The notes: generated by a model from the letters alone, not told the origin. A stretch of DNA of 48,086 nucleotides from Terriglobales bacterium (GCA_035764005.1 DASTZZ010000071.1:1-48086), one strand, 5' to 3'. Counted from the first letter of the stretch, positions 8,552-17,870 are shown. Program-made: numbers and translations.

Positions 8552-9023
8552 GAAACTCATTCCTCCCGTCGCGAACAAAATGCGTTCGCTTTTGGAACTG
8601 GATTTCCTGGGGCTGTTAGCGTCAAAGATACTGGGAAGGCATAGCCGAGTAATAGATTTCTATAGACAGTAACGTTACCCAGTCCTTATGTAACGTTTAC
8701 TAATTGATTAATTGGTCCGTTTTGGAACAAATCGTGATTGGGGCGAATCAGGCTCCGCTGAAAATTACAGACCAACAGCATGGGGCGATCCTGCTGCCTG
8801 TCCACGTTTGAGGCTGGTGCTCGACCGCTTTGGAGCTCAGCAGCCGCGGTCTTCCCCTCATCATCAAGCCTTCAGCACCGTTCTGAATCTTCGTCCCGCA
8901 TTCATGCTCCGTGTTCCCAAAATGACATTTGCTCCCGCGATTTACGTCCCGTAACGAATCTTTGACACAGCGAAAGCGTCGATATGCCAGCGCGGATTGT
9001 GATGCGCTCAGGAGAAAGTAGTA
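8552..9023. other. Gene-free divergent promoter region
   Basis: About 470 bp between the minus-strand barrel gene and the plus-strand secreted-protein gene. It holds the paired GTAACGTT sites described separately. A possible -35 TTGACA at 8962-8967 has only a poor -10 (TATGCC, 15 nt spacing) for the right-hand gene. The open frame at 8712-8954 lacks a ribosome-binding site and any recognisable domain. Confidence 0.5.
8670..8700. promoter_or_regulatory. Two GTAACGTT sites spaced 21 bp upstream of the barrel gene
   Basis: GTAACGTTAC (8670-8679, a perfect 10-bp palindrome) and GTAACGTTTA (8691-8700) start exactly 21 bp apart, two turns of the helix, 120-150 bp upstream of the barrel start codon. 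The spacing suggests cooperative binding of a dimeric regulator. No regulator gene is adjacent, so the factor is unknown. Confidence 0.4.
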
Positions 9024-9431
9024 ATGAAGAAAATGTTGTCTCTGCTGTTTATTGCGGGCACTCTGTGCGCGGCGAATTTGGTGAATGCTCAGACAGTTTT
9101 GAAGGTGACGGTGCCGTTCGATTTCGTTGTCGGCAAAAACACACTGCAGGCTGCGAGTTATAACATTCAAAGGCCATCTTCGAACGACAGCACCGGCATT
9201 GCGTTTGTGGCTGATGGCTCGTTAGTACTAAGCCGAGCGAGCGCAATCGATTCGACAGTCAATGGAGCACGCCTGGAGTTTGTGAAGATCGGCAACCAGT
9301 ACTTCCTAACCGATGTGGTGACTCCGACTGGAACTCTGCATTTTCCGCTCTCACGTAAGCGTGTACAAGTGATGGTGAATGCAAACCACACGTCCGTTGA
9401 GGGCGTTGTAGCGGAGCAATCAGGTCGCTGA
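9024..9431 (+). CDS. Small secreted protein of unknown function
   Basis: 135 residues. MKKMLSLLFIAGTLCAANLV plus NAQ form a clear signal peptide, and the mature part starts near TVLKVTVPFDFVVGKNTLQA. It is predicted to be mostly beta (VPFDFVVG, GARLEFVKIGNQYFLTDV, LHFPLSRKRVQVMV). The ATG is preceded by AGGAG at 9 nt. The VPFDF-VGK-LPAG-like start followed by a FV/YFL-V strand pair is a pattern I recognise from uncharacterised acidobacterial exported proteins. I cannot assign a role. No cysteines in the mature part and no lipobox. Confidence 0.75.
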   Translation: MKKMLSLLFIAGTLCAANLVNAQTVLKVTVPFDFVVGKNTLQAASYNIQRPSSNDSTGIAFVADGSLVLSRASAIDSTVNGARLEFVKIGNQYFLTDVVTPTGTLHFPLSRKRVQVMVNANHTSVEGVVAEQSGR

Positions 9432-9621
9432 CCGATCGGGACGAGTGGTGTTACGTCGTCGAGAAACGGAGAACGATCGAGCGCTGAACCGCGGGATGAC
9501 GCAAGATTATGCCGCGAATTTGGCGCTCATTCTATTGCGACGGTGCAAGGCACAACTAAAGTCGTGACTGTTCAAAACAATTCCACGAGGTTTGCTTCGC
9601 AGCGCGAAAACGTGCGCTCTA

Positions 9622-9649
9622 CAGAAACAAGAGCCGGGGAGTACCGGCT
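9622..9649 (-). terminator. Possible terminator after the DUF3443 gene
   Basis: On the minus strand AGCCGG-TACTCC-CCGGCT is followed by CTTGTTTCTG. It begins 2 nt after the gene's stop codon. The stem is 6 bp and the T-run is interrupted, so this is a weak candidate. Confidence 0.4.
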
Positions 9650-9651
9650 GC

Positions 9652-10986
9652 TCAGAAGGCAACATACGGGCCGTTCCCGGCGGGAGTAGCTTGCCCTTCA
9701 ATCGCGGTAAGCACCGTCTTCCCAAAAAAGAACGGGAGTCCAAAGTCAAAGCTGTTGGAGTTTTCTCCCCCCACATCGTTGAATGCCGAGAAATTATTTT
9801 GGAATAGTGTGCTGGCGTTCGCGACGTTAAACGTGATGGTGCGAGCCGAACCCACAGGCGTCCCATTTGCAGTCTCGCCTAAGACGTTCACGGAAATCTG
9901 CTGTGTAGTTCCTGGACAATAGAAGCCCATGAGCGCGTTCGGCCCTGATTGCGGACAGTCAGGAATATTCAACCCAAATTGGTTGCTCAAGGTAGCCGAG
10001 TCAAGGAAGAAGAAGCCGTTCGAACCGCTATCGATGAAGCTCGATCCGTGACCACTGCCGGTTCCGTTGAAATCGTTGTACAAGGTGCCCATGAACTGAG
10101 CGGCAAAGTTTCCCGTGCCGGGATCCACCGGAAGCACGGTTGCACTCCCCAATCCATTGTTGGACTGAGTCCCGATGCCAAACGTTAGGGTTCCGGTTGC
10201 GGTCGTTTGTCCCGTATCGGGCACAGATGGCAGCGTCATCATGACCCCGTTGTTATCGGTAGGAAACATCCATACTGGGTTTTGCACCTGTGCAGTCAGA
10301 CTTTCTGAAGTAGGCGTGCAGTTGGTTCCGTCACAGCTGTAGTAAGCTCCGGAAGGAGCTCCGGTTGAGCACCCCGGCCCGCAGTCCTGGCGAAATACTC
10401 CGATTCCGAGAAGCGCTTTGGCTCCCAAACTTTGAATATCGAAGAGCTGGCCACCGGTCTGGCCAGAGCTGCAGCTTGTGGGTGTTGTCTGGAAGTCCTG
10501 CTCCAGGATGTGAATCGGAACGCTCTTCGCAACTTCGCCGGCGATCTGAATATCGGCACTCTCGACAGGTCCCCAGCCATACGTGAGATCGCCAAATTGA
10601 ACGCACTCAGCGATTGCGTTGTTGCCGGAAGTCTGCTGTGGAAGGGACAAAGTTAAGGCCGGGGAAACGATTCGCAGTCCTTCCGATCCGGTATCTACTT
10701 CCACGTGATCGATGATCTGACAGGTTGGGGTTCCCGGAACGCAGACTGTAACGCTTATGAATGGCACATCTTCATCGGCGAATCCAGCATTCAGCAACTC
10801 AGCTGGTCCGAAATCGACTACCAGCTGGGTCGAATTATTGCTGGATTGCGTGCCAGTTGATCCGTCGCCTCCAGAGCTGAATCCTCCTCCGGATGAAGAC
10901 GAACTTCCTCCGCTTCCGCATGCCGCGAGAAGAAAGGCGAATGAGAATAGCGCAGCAAATCGAAGAACGCGAAATGTGTTTTTCAC
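9652..10986 (-). CDS. DUF3443-type lipoprotein with two D(T/S)GS motifs
   Basis: 444 residues. The lipoprotein signal (FSFAFLLAAC) leads to a Gly/Ser-rich linker (about 23-52) and a large secreted domain. The domain has VDTGSEGLRI near 98 and SFIDSGSNGFFF near 316, with several Cys pairs between. This matches the DUF3443 family. The two motifs sit in the two halves of the protein, as the catalytic Asp motifs do in pepsin-like proteases, but protease activity is only my inference. The GTG start overlaps the TGA stop of the DUF2844 gene (GTGA) and uses a GAGG 7 nt upstream, so the two are translationally coupled. Confidence 0.8.
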   Translation of the reverse strand: MKNTFRVLRFAALFSFAFLLAACGSGGSSSSSGGGFSSGGDGSTGTQSSNNSTQLVVDFGPAELLNAGFADEDVPFISVTVCVPGTPTCQIIDHVEVDTGSEGLRIVSPALTLSLPQQTSGNNAIAECVQFGDLTYGWGPVESADIQIAGEVAKSVPIHILEQDFQTTPTSCSSGQTGGQLFDIQSLGAKALLGIGVFRQDCGPGCSTGAPSGAYYSCDGTNCTPTSESLTAQVQNPVWMFPTDNNGVMMTLPSVPDTGQTTATGTLTFGIGTQSNNGLGSATVLPVDPGTGNFAAQFMGTLYNDFNGTGSGHGSSFIDSGSNGFFFLDSATLSNQFGLNIPDCPQSGPNALMGFYCPGTTQQISVNVLGETANGTPVGSARTITFNVANASTLFQNNFSAFNDVGGENSNSFDFGLPFFFGKTVLTAIEGQATPAGNGPYVAF

Positions 10987-11435
10987 TTAATGTCCTCGAG
11001 GCGTACGTCGGCTGGTACCATTGCGGGAATGTAGGCTCTTCCAGTCAGAGCGCGCATATGCCCGCCCGATTGAATCACTAAATTTTGGGTTCGAATTGTT
11101 ACTGGCCCATGCATGCGGTGCGTTGGCCTGGCGGCTGTAAATTCTGAGTAGTAGCTTCCAAGCATTTGTTGCAAATCGGGACGGCTGGGACCCTGCCAGG
11201 AGATGCCGAATACTTTGCCGTCAGGCGACACGAACTCGCGCACGACTGTGGTCGACTCGCTTTGCATCTCGTGCACTGTGTAGGCGGCGTTTTGAATCAC
11301 TCGGCGCTGCGCGCGCATGTGCGCCTGATCCGCCTGAATTGAAGTGACATCACCTCCAAGCGCAGCGAAAGCGGAGTACGAGAATGCAGAAACAATTAAG
11401 CAGAGAAGGAAGGGGCGGGGAGACAGCACACGCAT
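10983..11435 (-). CDS. DUF2844-type exported protein
   Basis: 150 residues with signal peptide MRVLSPRPFLLCLIVSAFSY followed by SAFAALGG. The C-terminal LTGRAYIPAMVPADVRLEDI and the central FVSPDGKVFGISWQGPSRPDLQQMLG are typical of DUF2844. The ATG at 11435 has GAGG 5 nt upstream. It is first in a two-gene operon with the DUF3443 lipoprotein, and the same pair recurs in several proteobacteria and acidobacteria. Both proteins act outside the cytoplasmic membrane; the common role is unknown. Confidence 0.8.
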   Translation of the reverse strand: MRVLSPRPFLLCLIVSAFSYSAFAALGGDVTSIQADQAHMRAQRRVIQNAAYTVHEMQSESTTVVREFVSPDGKVFGISWQGPSRPDLQQMLGSYYSEFTAARPTHRMHGPVTIRTQNLVIQSGGHMRALTGRAYIPAMVPADVRLEDIK

Positions 11436-11595
11436 TCATGCCTCACGAAAGACACACCTGTGTCTCTATTGGTTGAACTGGGTAAACACAGAAAGGATGC
11501 CTAAGTTGCGGGCTTCCGCGTAGCTATCGAAAGGACATGGCCATTGAGAAGTAAGGCGCGCGCAGTAATCTCGCGACTGCACAGCCGTTGGCGAA

Positions 11596-13278
11596 TTACG
11601 CCAATTCTAATTCGATCTGCTTTGATTCGGCGTCGAGTCTGCTTATACGAAAGCTGCGCACCTGACCTGGGACGAGCCCGCTTTTGCCCGTGGAACCAGC
11701 TGCGCTTCCGGATTTCCAGCGAGCACTCAGCATCGAACTGAGGGCCGACAAATCGAGAGTTCCTGGAGACGCGTGTTCCTGAGACTCTGCTCCAGGTTGC
11801 GTGATCCTGCAGGTCCCACGTACGCCTTCTCCAAGCTCCACTTGGGCAGTGTCGCCAGAGATGCTGATCACGCGACCGCTCACAACATCCCCTTGTTTTC
11901 GATCGCCAATGTACTCCTCGAGGCTGCTGGGGACCATCTGCTTCATGCTCAGTCGAAGTTGGCGCTTTTCTTTATCGACTGAGAGCACTTGTGCTTTTGC
12001 GCGCTGTCCCACTTTGAAAACGTCACGTGGATGATTGATGTGCTTTTCTGCACTGATCTCGCTGACATGAATCATTCCCTCGATTCCTTCCGCCACTTCG
12101 ATGAACGCGCCAAAGTTTGTCATTCGCGTGACCGGGCCTTCGACAACCGTGCCGGAGGAGAATTTTCGCTCTGCGTCCTTCCATGGATCACCGAGGGCCT
12201 GCTTCAATCCAAGAGACATCCTGCGCTCCGCTGGATTGATGCCGAGCACGATGACCTCAACGGTTTCGCCGGCCTTCAGCAAATCGCTTGCCTTCCGTAC
12301 ACGCTTCACCCACGACATTTCGGAAACGTGAATGAGGCCTTCGATTCCTGGTTCCACTTCTATGAACGCACCGAACTCTAAAACACGGGTGATGACGCCG
12401 CGTACACGATCACCAATCTTGTACTTCCCCGCGCCTGCTTCCCACGGATGTGGCTGGAGTTGGCGAAGGCTGAGCGCGATTCGTCGCTTGTCCGATTCGA
12501 TCTTGATGACCTTCGCTTCGATCTCCTGACCAACGCTGAGCGCATCTTCAGGCTTGCTGATTCGTGCCCATGAGATCTCACCTACGTGCAGGAGCCCGTC
12601 CACTCCGCCGAGGTCGATGAACGCTCCGTAATCGGTGAGACTGCGCACGACTCCGCGGATGACATTTCCTTCTTTCAGTTCCGAGTAGCGCCGCTCTTTC
12701 TGCGAACGCTCCTCTTCTTCAGCGATGACCCGGCGATCCACGACAACATCCTCATCGGCAACATCGAGTTTCGTGATCCGGCAGCGAATCTCCTGGTCGA
12801 TCAGTTTTTCCATCTCTACAGCATCGCGAGTGCCGGTACGCGAAGCCGGCATGAAAGCGCGCACCCCAAGGTCGATACTCAGGCCACCCTTCACTACTCC
12901 AGTCACGGTTCCTACGATTGTGGCCTTCTCTTCAAAGGCTTTCTGCAGCGAATCCCAATCTGTCGGCCGCGAAATCTTGAAACGGGAAAGCTGATAGTAG
13001 CCCTCGGGATCGCGTCCTTTGATCGCGACCAGAATCTTCTCGCCCGTTTTGGGAACCTGACCGGAAAGCTGAACTTCGGCCAACGGCAGAATGCCTTCGG
13101 TCTTGAAACCAATATCCACGTAGACCGAGTCGGTCGAGATCGCGATAACAGTCCCTTCGATCTGATTGCCCGCCGACTGTGGACGCGATCTGCCTGGCTG
13201 GTATTGAGAGAGAAGTCCGCTGAAAGATTCGGTGGTTTCGGAGCTCGGCACTTCGGGAGTATCTGGATTGGGAGTCAC
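11596..13278 (-). CDS. rpsA: 30S ribosomal protein S1
   Basis: 560 residues with six S1 (OB-fold) repeats at about 40-100, 121-184, 205-272, 289-358, 376-446 and 463-493. Repeats 3 to 5 carry the full RNA-binding signature (for example YGAFIDLGGVDGLLHVGEISW). Repeat 6 is degenerate, and the last 60 residues are Ser/Gly-rich. The protein helps the 30S subunit capture and unfold mRNA. The gene stands alone, not next to cmk or himD as in enterobacteria. The start is GTG with a poor Shine-Dalgarno, which fits the autoregulated rpsA leaders known elsewhere. Confidence 0.93.
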   Translation of the reverse strand: MTPNPDTPEVPSSETTESFSGLLSQYQPGRSRPQSAGNQIEGTVIAISTDSVYVDIGFKTEGILPLAEVQLSGQVPKTGEKILVAIKGRDPEGYYQLSRFKISRPTDWDSLQKAFEEKATIVGTVTGVVKGGLSIDLGVRAFMPASRTGTRDAVEMEKLIDQEIRCRITKLDVADEDVVVDRRVIAEEEERSQKERRYSELKEGNVIRGVVRSLTDYGAFIDLGGVDGLLHVGEISWARISKPEDALSVGQEIEAKVIKIESDKRRIALSLRQLQPHPWEAGAGKYKIGDRVRGVITRVLEFGAFIEVEPGIEGLIHVSEMSWVKRVRKASDLLKAGETVEVIVLGINPAERRMSLGLKQALGDPWKDAERKFSSGTVVEGPVTRMTNFGAFIEVAEGIEGMIHVSEISAEKHINHPRDVFKVGQRAKAQVLSVDKEKRQLRLSMKQMVPSSLEEYIGDRKQGDVVSGRVISISGDTAQVELGEGVRGTCRITQPGAESQEHASPGTLDLSALSSMLSARWKSGSAAGSTGKSGLVPGQVRSFRISRLDAESKQIELELA

Positions 13279-13674
13279 TGCTAGTCTCGTGAGGTAGAGT
13301 CTTCATCAACGATAACATCGGATCGACACCTGCAAAGGAGACTGTGATTGCTGGGTTTCCGCAACGCTCGCTTTTACCGGCTTGCCACGATTTTGACGCT
13401 GCACTTCCCTCAGGCCTGCGCCGAATCCCGGGCCTCAGAACCAAACTGTGCGTTATTGAACAGAACCCTTCGGCAATGAACAAAAGGAGCGCTTGACTCC
13501 CCGGGGAACGTGAGGCTAGGTTCCTGAAATCCATTACTTGCAAATCGCCCTGACCGGGAATCAAACCTGCACGGGTATCGATAACATTCCTTATCAGATT
13601 CCCGATAGACGATTGTCGAAACCCATTGAAGCAAACGTCGAACCAGTGACCAACTCGGCGATGGAGATGCAGCC
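13279..13674. other. Gene-free divergent spacer between rpsA and the second ADOP gene
   Basis: About 395 bp that must hold the rpsA promoter (minus) and the permease promoter (plus). I see no convincing -35/-10 pair, tandem repeat or conserved small gene. The region has no inverted-repeat elements of the type found in the ribosomal cluster. Confidence 0.4.
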
Positions 13675-16149
13675 ATGACACTCAACCCAGGCGTGATGTT
13701 CCAGGACCTGAAGTTTGCAGCGCGTTCGTTGATGCGCGTGAAGGGCCTCTCAATTACGGTCATCCTCACGCTGGCTCTCGGTATTGGCGCCAACGCTGCC
13801 ATTTTCACACTGGTTCGAGGAGTGCTCCTCAAACCGCTGGTGAATCGCGGCGAAGACCGGCTGATTTACATCCGCCAGAGTGCGCGCGGACTCGACACTG
13901 AAAACGCGAATTTCTCCGTGCCGGAGATCCAGGACCTGAAGGATCGAGTCAAGACAGTCGGCGAGTTTGGCGACTTCTCTACCATGGGCTTCACCATGAT
14001 CGGATTGGGCGAGCCTCGGGTCGTACGCGGAGGAGTGGTTAGCGGCTCGTATTTCGATGTTGTCGGCTTGAAACCTGAGCTTGGCCGCTTGCTCGACGCG
14101 CACGACGATGGCCCCAACGCCGCCGGCGCCATTGTGCTGACTCATCGCTTCTGGACGACCGCATTGAAAAGCGATCCAACCGTAATTGGCAAGACCGTCC
14201 GGCTCGATTCGATCGGCACCCGTTCTGCAACCATCGTCGGGGTGCTCGAACCTTCTGTGCCTTATCCCACCGAGACCGAGATCATCAGCAATATCGTTAC
14301 CAGTCCTCATCACCTGTCGGCCACGATGGTGACGGGACGCGTCCACCGCATGACCGAGCTCTTTGGACGCCTCGCACCCGGCGCCACGCTCGATCAAGCT
14401 CGCGCCGAACTGACGAGTGTGCACAACGCCGTCATGAAGGAGTACCCAAAAGATTATCCGGCGAAAGCAAATTTCGCGATCGAAGCAAGAATGCTGCGCG
14501 ACCAGATCACTTCGAATGCGCGCACGGTGCTGCTGGTGCTGCTTATCTCGTCCGCACTGGTTTTTGTCATCGCATGTTCAAATGTCGCCAACCTGATTTT
14601 GGCTCGCACCGTGCGCCGCGAAGGCGAACTCGCGATTCGCGCTGCACTGGGCGCCAGCAACCGGGCGCTGCGTTGGACGCTGCTGTGTGAAAGTCTTCTT
14701 CTGTGCCTAGCCGGAGCCACGCTTGGAGTCTTGAGCGCCAGACCAATGGTCGCCATTCTTGCCCGCTATGCTTCGAAGTTCTCCGTACGTGCGCTCGATC
14801 TAAACGTGGACTCGAGCATGCTGTGGGTGAGCGCAGGATTGGCTCTCATCGCGGCTGTGGTTCTGGCATTCGTACCTCGTCTGCCAAAGGCGAATACCTC
14901 GCAGGGAATTGGCCTTGCCAGCGGTGGGCTGCGGATCACCGGCAATACCACCAAGCGGCTGCGCGCTTTTGCCATCACGCAAATCGCTGCGTCGTTCATT
15001 CTGCTCGCCGGCGCGAGCATGTTGCTGAAGACACTGCTCTCACTCCGAACGGCGCAGTCTGGATTCGATACTCAGAACGTGCTCGCCATCAATGTTCCCG
15101 CAGTTTCCTATGGCAAGACGCCGGAGCAGGTCGTCGACTTTTATCAGGAGGCAATGCGACAAATCAGGCAGCTCCCTGGTGTAGATAATGCTGCTTTCGG
15201 CCTTATCGTTCCCTGGCGCGACGCCGGTTCGTTCGGCACCGGGTTCCTATTCGAGGCTGAAGGGCACGTCCAACCCGCGGGGGAAGAACCTCGCGCTCAG
15301 CTCCGGACCATCTCGCCTGGATTCTTCTCAACTCTGCGGGTTCCTATCCTCGCGGGGCGCGACTTCAATGACCTGGACCGAAAAGATACAGACAGCGTTG
15401 TGATCATCAGCCAAACCCTTGCCCAGCGCATATTCCCAAATCAGGACCCACTGAATCGCCATATCATGTGGACGGATCCCGTAATGAAATTCATCGGCAT
15501 CAAGCCGACGCCGCGACGGATTGTTGGCGTTGCCGCGGATATTGACGACGAACACATGATCCCCGAGCCAACCCTGACTGTTTATTCTCCGTTCCAGGAG
15601 GGACTCCTGCTCGGCGGGCGCGTCTTCATTCACACCCACACCGATCCCTATGCGCTGGTGACTCCGGTCACACGAATCATCCGCACCTTATCTGCAGATG
15701 AACCAGTCGAACACGCTGCCACACTCGACGATGTCCGCGCCGAGGTGCTGACTCCAGAACGCCTGAATACTTTCGTATTTGGCGGATTCGCTGCGGTTGC
15801 GCTGACGATTGCGATCGTCGGAGTCGCGGGAGTCTTGGCGTTTTCAGTGAGCGGACGGATTCGGGAATTTGGCATCCGGTTGGCGCTCGGATCCCAACCT
15901 CGTGATCTATTGGTGGGCGTGATCACTGAGGGAGCGATCATTGCCTCAATTGGAGTAGTAGCCGGAGCAGTCCTAGGCGAGGTGCTAAGCCGCGTGGCGG
16001 GAACGTATCTTTTTAATCTTCAGAAGCCAAGCGTCCTGCCTCTGATTGCTGCTGCGTTTGTGCTGCTTGCGGCAGCGGTAATCGCATCGCTAGTTCCGGC
16101 AGCGCGGGCTGCGAGAGTCGACGTTATGCAGGCGCTCCGAACGGAGTGA
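13675..16149 (+). CDS. ADOP-type orphan ABC permease (FtsX/MacB-like)
   Basis: 824 residues. It starts directly with the core element MFQDLKFAARSLMRVKGLS and a first helix at about 24-45 (ITVILTLALGIGANAAIFTL), so it lacks the 75-residue prefix of the other ADOP in this window. The first FtsX block is near 285-370 (EGELAIRAALGASNRALRWTL) and the second near 700-815 (IREFGIRLALGSQPRDL). A MacB-like extracytoplasmic core separates them. The ATG has GGAG 8 nt upstream. No PadR or ATPase gene is adjacent, so it appears monocistronic. Substrate unknown. Confidence 0.9.
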   Translation: MTLNPGVMFQDLKFAARSLMRVKGLSITVILTLALGIGANAAIFTLVRGVLLKPLVNRGEDRLIYIRQSARGLDTENANFSVPEIQDLKDRVKTVGEFGDFSTMGFTMIGLGEPRVVRGGVVSGSYFDVVGLKPELGRLLDAHDDGPNAAGAIVLTHRFWTTALKSDPTVIGKTVRLDSIGTRSATIVGVLEPSVPYPTETEIISNIVTSPHHLSATMVTGRVHRMTELFGRLAPGATLDQARAELTSVHNAVMKEYPKDYPAKANFAIEARMLRDQITSNARTVLLVLLISSALVFVIACSNVANLILARTVRREGELAIRAALGASNRALRWTLLCESLLLCLAGATLGVLSARPMVAILARYASKFSVRALDLNVDSSMLWVSAGLALIAAVVLAFVPRLPKANTSQGIGLASGGLRITGNTTKRLRAFAITQIAASFILLAGASMLLKTLLSLRTAQSGFDTQNVLAINVPAVSYGKTPEQVVDFYQEAMRQIRQLPGVDNAAFGLIVPWRDAGSFGTGFLFEAEGHVQPAGEEPRAQLRTISPGFFSTLRVPILAGRDFNDLDRKDTDSVVIISQTLAQRIFPNQDPLNRHIMWTDPVMKFIGIKPTPRRIVGVAADIDDEHMIPEPTLTVYSPFQEGLLLGGRVFIHTHTDPYALVTPVTRIIRTLSADEPVEHAATLDDVRAEVLTPERLNTFVFGGFAAVALTIAIVGVAGVLAFSVSGRIREFGIRLALGSQPRDLLVGVITEGAIIASIGVVAGAVLGEVLSRVAGTYLFNLQKPSVLPLIAAAFVLLAAAVIASLVPAARAARVDVMQALRTE

Positions 16150-16211
16150 TAGCCTGGAGTCACACGTCTTCTTTTATGCTTTTATATGCGCTGTCCTAAT
16201 TCGGAAAATTG

Positions 16212-16985
16212 TTAGACCCAGCCGGCGTCGATGATGTAGCTCTGGTTCGTGATTGCTGAACTATCGTCGGCAGCGAGGAAAAGCACAAGTCGCGCCACTT
16301 CTTCAGGCAAAATCATTCTCTTCAGAGCCTGCTGCGAGAGTACTTCTCCTTTGTAGGCTTCTGTCAGCCAGAGTCTTTGCTGTCGTTCGGTAAGCACAGC
16401 TCCGGGCATGATCGAATTCACTCGTATGTTGCTTGACCCAAGCTCGTGAGCAAGCGTGCGAGTCATTCCGATAATGCCGGCCTTCGCTGTTACATACACC
16501 GCCTGATTGACGGACGGAATGACCCAGCCGATCGAACTCATGTTGATAATCGAGCCGCGCTGCGCCTGTTGCATGCAAGGGATGACTGCCTGTGTCATAA
16601 AGAACTGATGCTTCAGGTTGACAGCAATGGTGTAATCCCAGAACTCCGGCGTCACCTCTGAAATTTTGTGGCGGGTGTCATTGCCGGCATTGTTGACGAG
16701 CACGTCCACTGTCCCAAAACGCTCCAACACTCTTTTCACATTATCTTGTACCGCGGCGATATCGGTGAGATCACAGGAGTAGTAGGCGGGAGGATTCCGT
16801 GACAATGACAATCGGGCCATGAGGGCAGCTGCGGCTTCGTCCTGCACGTCGAAAAAGCAGACCCGCGCTCCTTGCACAGCGAATTCATCCACAATGGCCT
16901 CCCCAATGCCACTCGCGCCCCCTGTGACTAGAACGACTCTGTCTCGCAGGCTTGGATAGGTTGCGAACATCCCCTCGTTCTGCAT
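16212..16985 (-). CDS. SDR-family NAD(P)-dependent oxidoreductase
   Basis: 257 residues of a classical short-chain dehydrogenase: TGGASGIG (21-28), NNAG (98-101), catalytic Ser151, Tyr164 and Lys168 (YVTAK). Asp46 after the second strand (CFFDVQ) favours NAD over NADP. The C-terminus (YIIDAGWV) is of the sugar/polyol or 3-hydroxyacyl dehydrogenase kind. The ATG is preceded by GAGGAG at 8 nt. A second SDR gene starts divergently 94 bp away, suggesting shared control and perhaps one carbohydrate pathway. The substrate is not deducible. Confidence 0.88.
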   Translation of the reverse strand: MQNEGMFATYPSLRDRVVLVTGGASGIGEAIVDEFAVQGARVCFFDVQDEAAAALMARLSLSRNPPAYYSCDLTDIAAVQDNVKRVLERFGTVDVLVNNAGNDTRHKISEVTPEFWDYTIAVNLKHQFFMTQAVIPCMQQAQRGSIINMSSIGWVIPSVNQAVYVTAKAGIIGMTRTLAHELGSSNIRVNSIMPGAVLTERQQRLWLTEAYKGEVLSQQALKRMILPEEVARLVLFLAADDSSAITNQSYIIDAGWV

Positions 16986-17079
16986 GCTGGGCTCTCCTCG
17001 AATGTTCAGAACAAATCAGTTGTATATACTCCATTTCCATTGCAAGCCACCTAAGCTGAAACGCCGCGCATGGAGGAAC
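16986..17079. promoter_or_regulatory. Divergent promoter region of the two SDR genes
   Basis: The 94-bp spacer must drive both genes. It contains the 8-bp palindrome GTATATAC (17022-17029) in an AT-rich context (TTGTATATACTCC). This resembles operator cores of GntR-type regulators of sugar-acid genes, but no regulator gene is adjacent and the assignment is speculative. Confidence 0.35.
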
Positions 17080-17832
17080 ATGAACCAAATTGATCTCAAG
17101 CACCGTTGCGCGGTAGTCACCGGGGCTGCGCAAGGAATTGGCTTCGCGATCTCCAGGCGCCTTCTGGCATCCGGTGCCGCCGTTTCGTTGTGGGACCGAG
17201 ATGCGGAACGTCTTTCAGATGCTGGCAAAGAGCTTCAAACTGCGGGTCGGATTTCATCCGAAATCGCCGACGTGTCGGATGCTTCCAGTGTCGCCGCCGC
17301 GACTGCATCGACTATCTCGCGCTTCGGAAGAATCGATATTCTCGTCGCCAACGCAGGCATCGCGGGAAGCAACCATAAGACGTGGGAGTATCCCATCGAT
17401 GCCTGGAAAAAGATTATGGAGGTCAACCTCAACGGCGTCTTCTTCTGCTGCCATGCGGTAATTCCGCACATGCTCCGCCATGGATATGGGCGAATCGTGA
17501 CCGTGGCTTCAATCGCCGGAAAGGAAGGCAATCCCAATGCATCTGCATACAGCGCATCGAAAGCCGGTGTGATAGCGCTGACGAAATCTCTTGGCAAAGA
17601 GACGGCGGACAAGAATATTGCTGTTAACTGCATTACACCGGCGGCGGCAAAGACGAGCATCTTTAATCAGATGGCTCCGGAACACATCAATTTCATGCTA
17701 GCTCGCATTCCTCGTGGACGCTTTCTTGAAGTCGATGAGATTGCCGCCATGGTCGCATGGCTTGTCTCTGAGGAGAATTCTTTTACTACCGGCGCAGTCT
17801 TCGATCTAAGCGGCGGCCGCGCAACATACTGA
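17080..17832 (+). CDS. SDR-family NAD(P)-dependent oxidoreductase (FabG-like)
   Basis: 250 residues with TGAAQGIG (14-21), NAG (91-93), Ser144, Tyr157 and Lys161 (YSASK). Asp39 in LWDRD suggests NAD preference. The C-terminal VFDLSGGRATY is typical of sugar-alcohol or 2-keto-sugar-acid dehydrogenases of the FabG-like group. The ATG at 17080 directly follows GGAGGAAC. An upstream in-frame start at 16984 would add 32 residues without homology-like character and would run into the divergent gene, so it is rejected. Function beyond the family is unknown. Confidence 0.88.
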   Translation: MNQIDLKHRCAVVTGAAQGIGFAISRRLLASGAAVSLWDRDAERLSDAGKELQTAGRISSEIADVSDASSVAAATASTISRFGRIDILVANAGIAGSNHKTWEYPIDAWKKIMEVNLNGVFFCCHAVIPHMLRHGYGRIVTVASIAGKEGNPNASAYSASKAGVIALTKSLGKETADKNIAVNCITPAAAKTSIFNQMAPEHINFMLARIPRGRFLEVDEIAAMVAWLVSEENSFTTGAVFDLSGGRATY

Positions 17833-17870
17833 AAGGTGCAAGTGAGTTGCCTGACGTGAGGAGGTGAGAG

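Noticed and set aside
8712-8954. 80-codon open frame upstream of the secreted protein gene
   Set aside because: Proline- and arginine-rich random-like translation, no ribosome-binding site, lies in a promoter region.
16984-17079. N-terminal extension of the second SDR
   Set aside because: The added 32 residues precede the Rossmann fold without conserved features and would overlap the divergent gene start; GGAGG supports the ATG at 17080.
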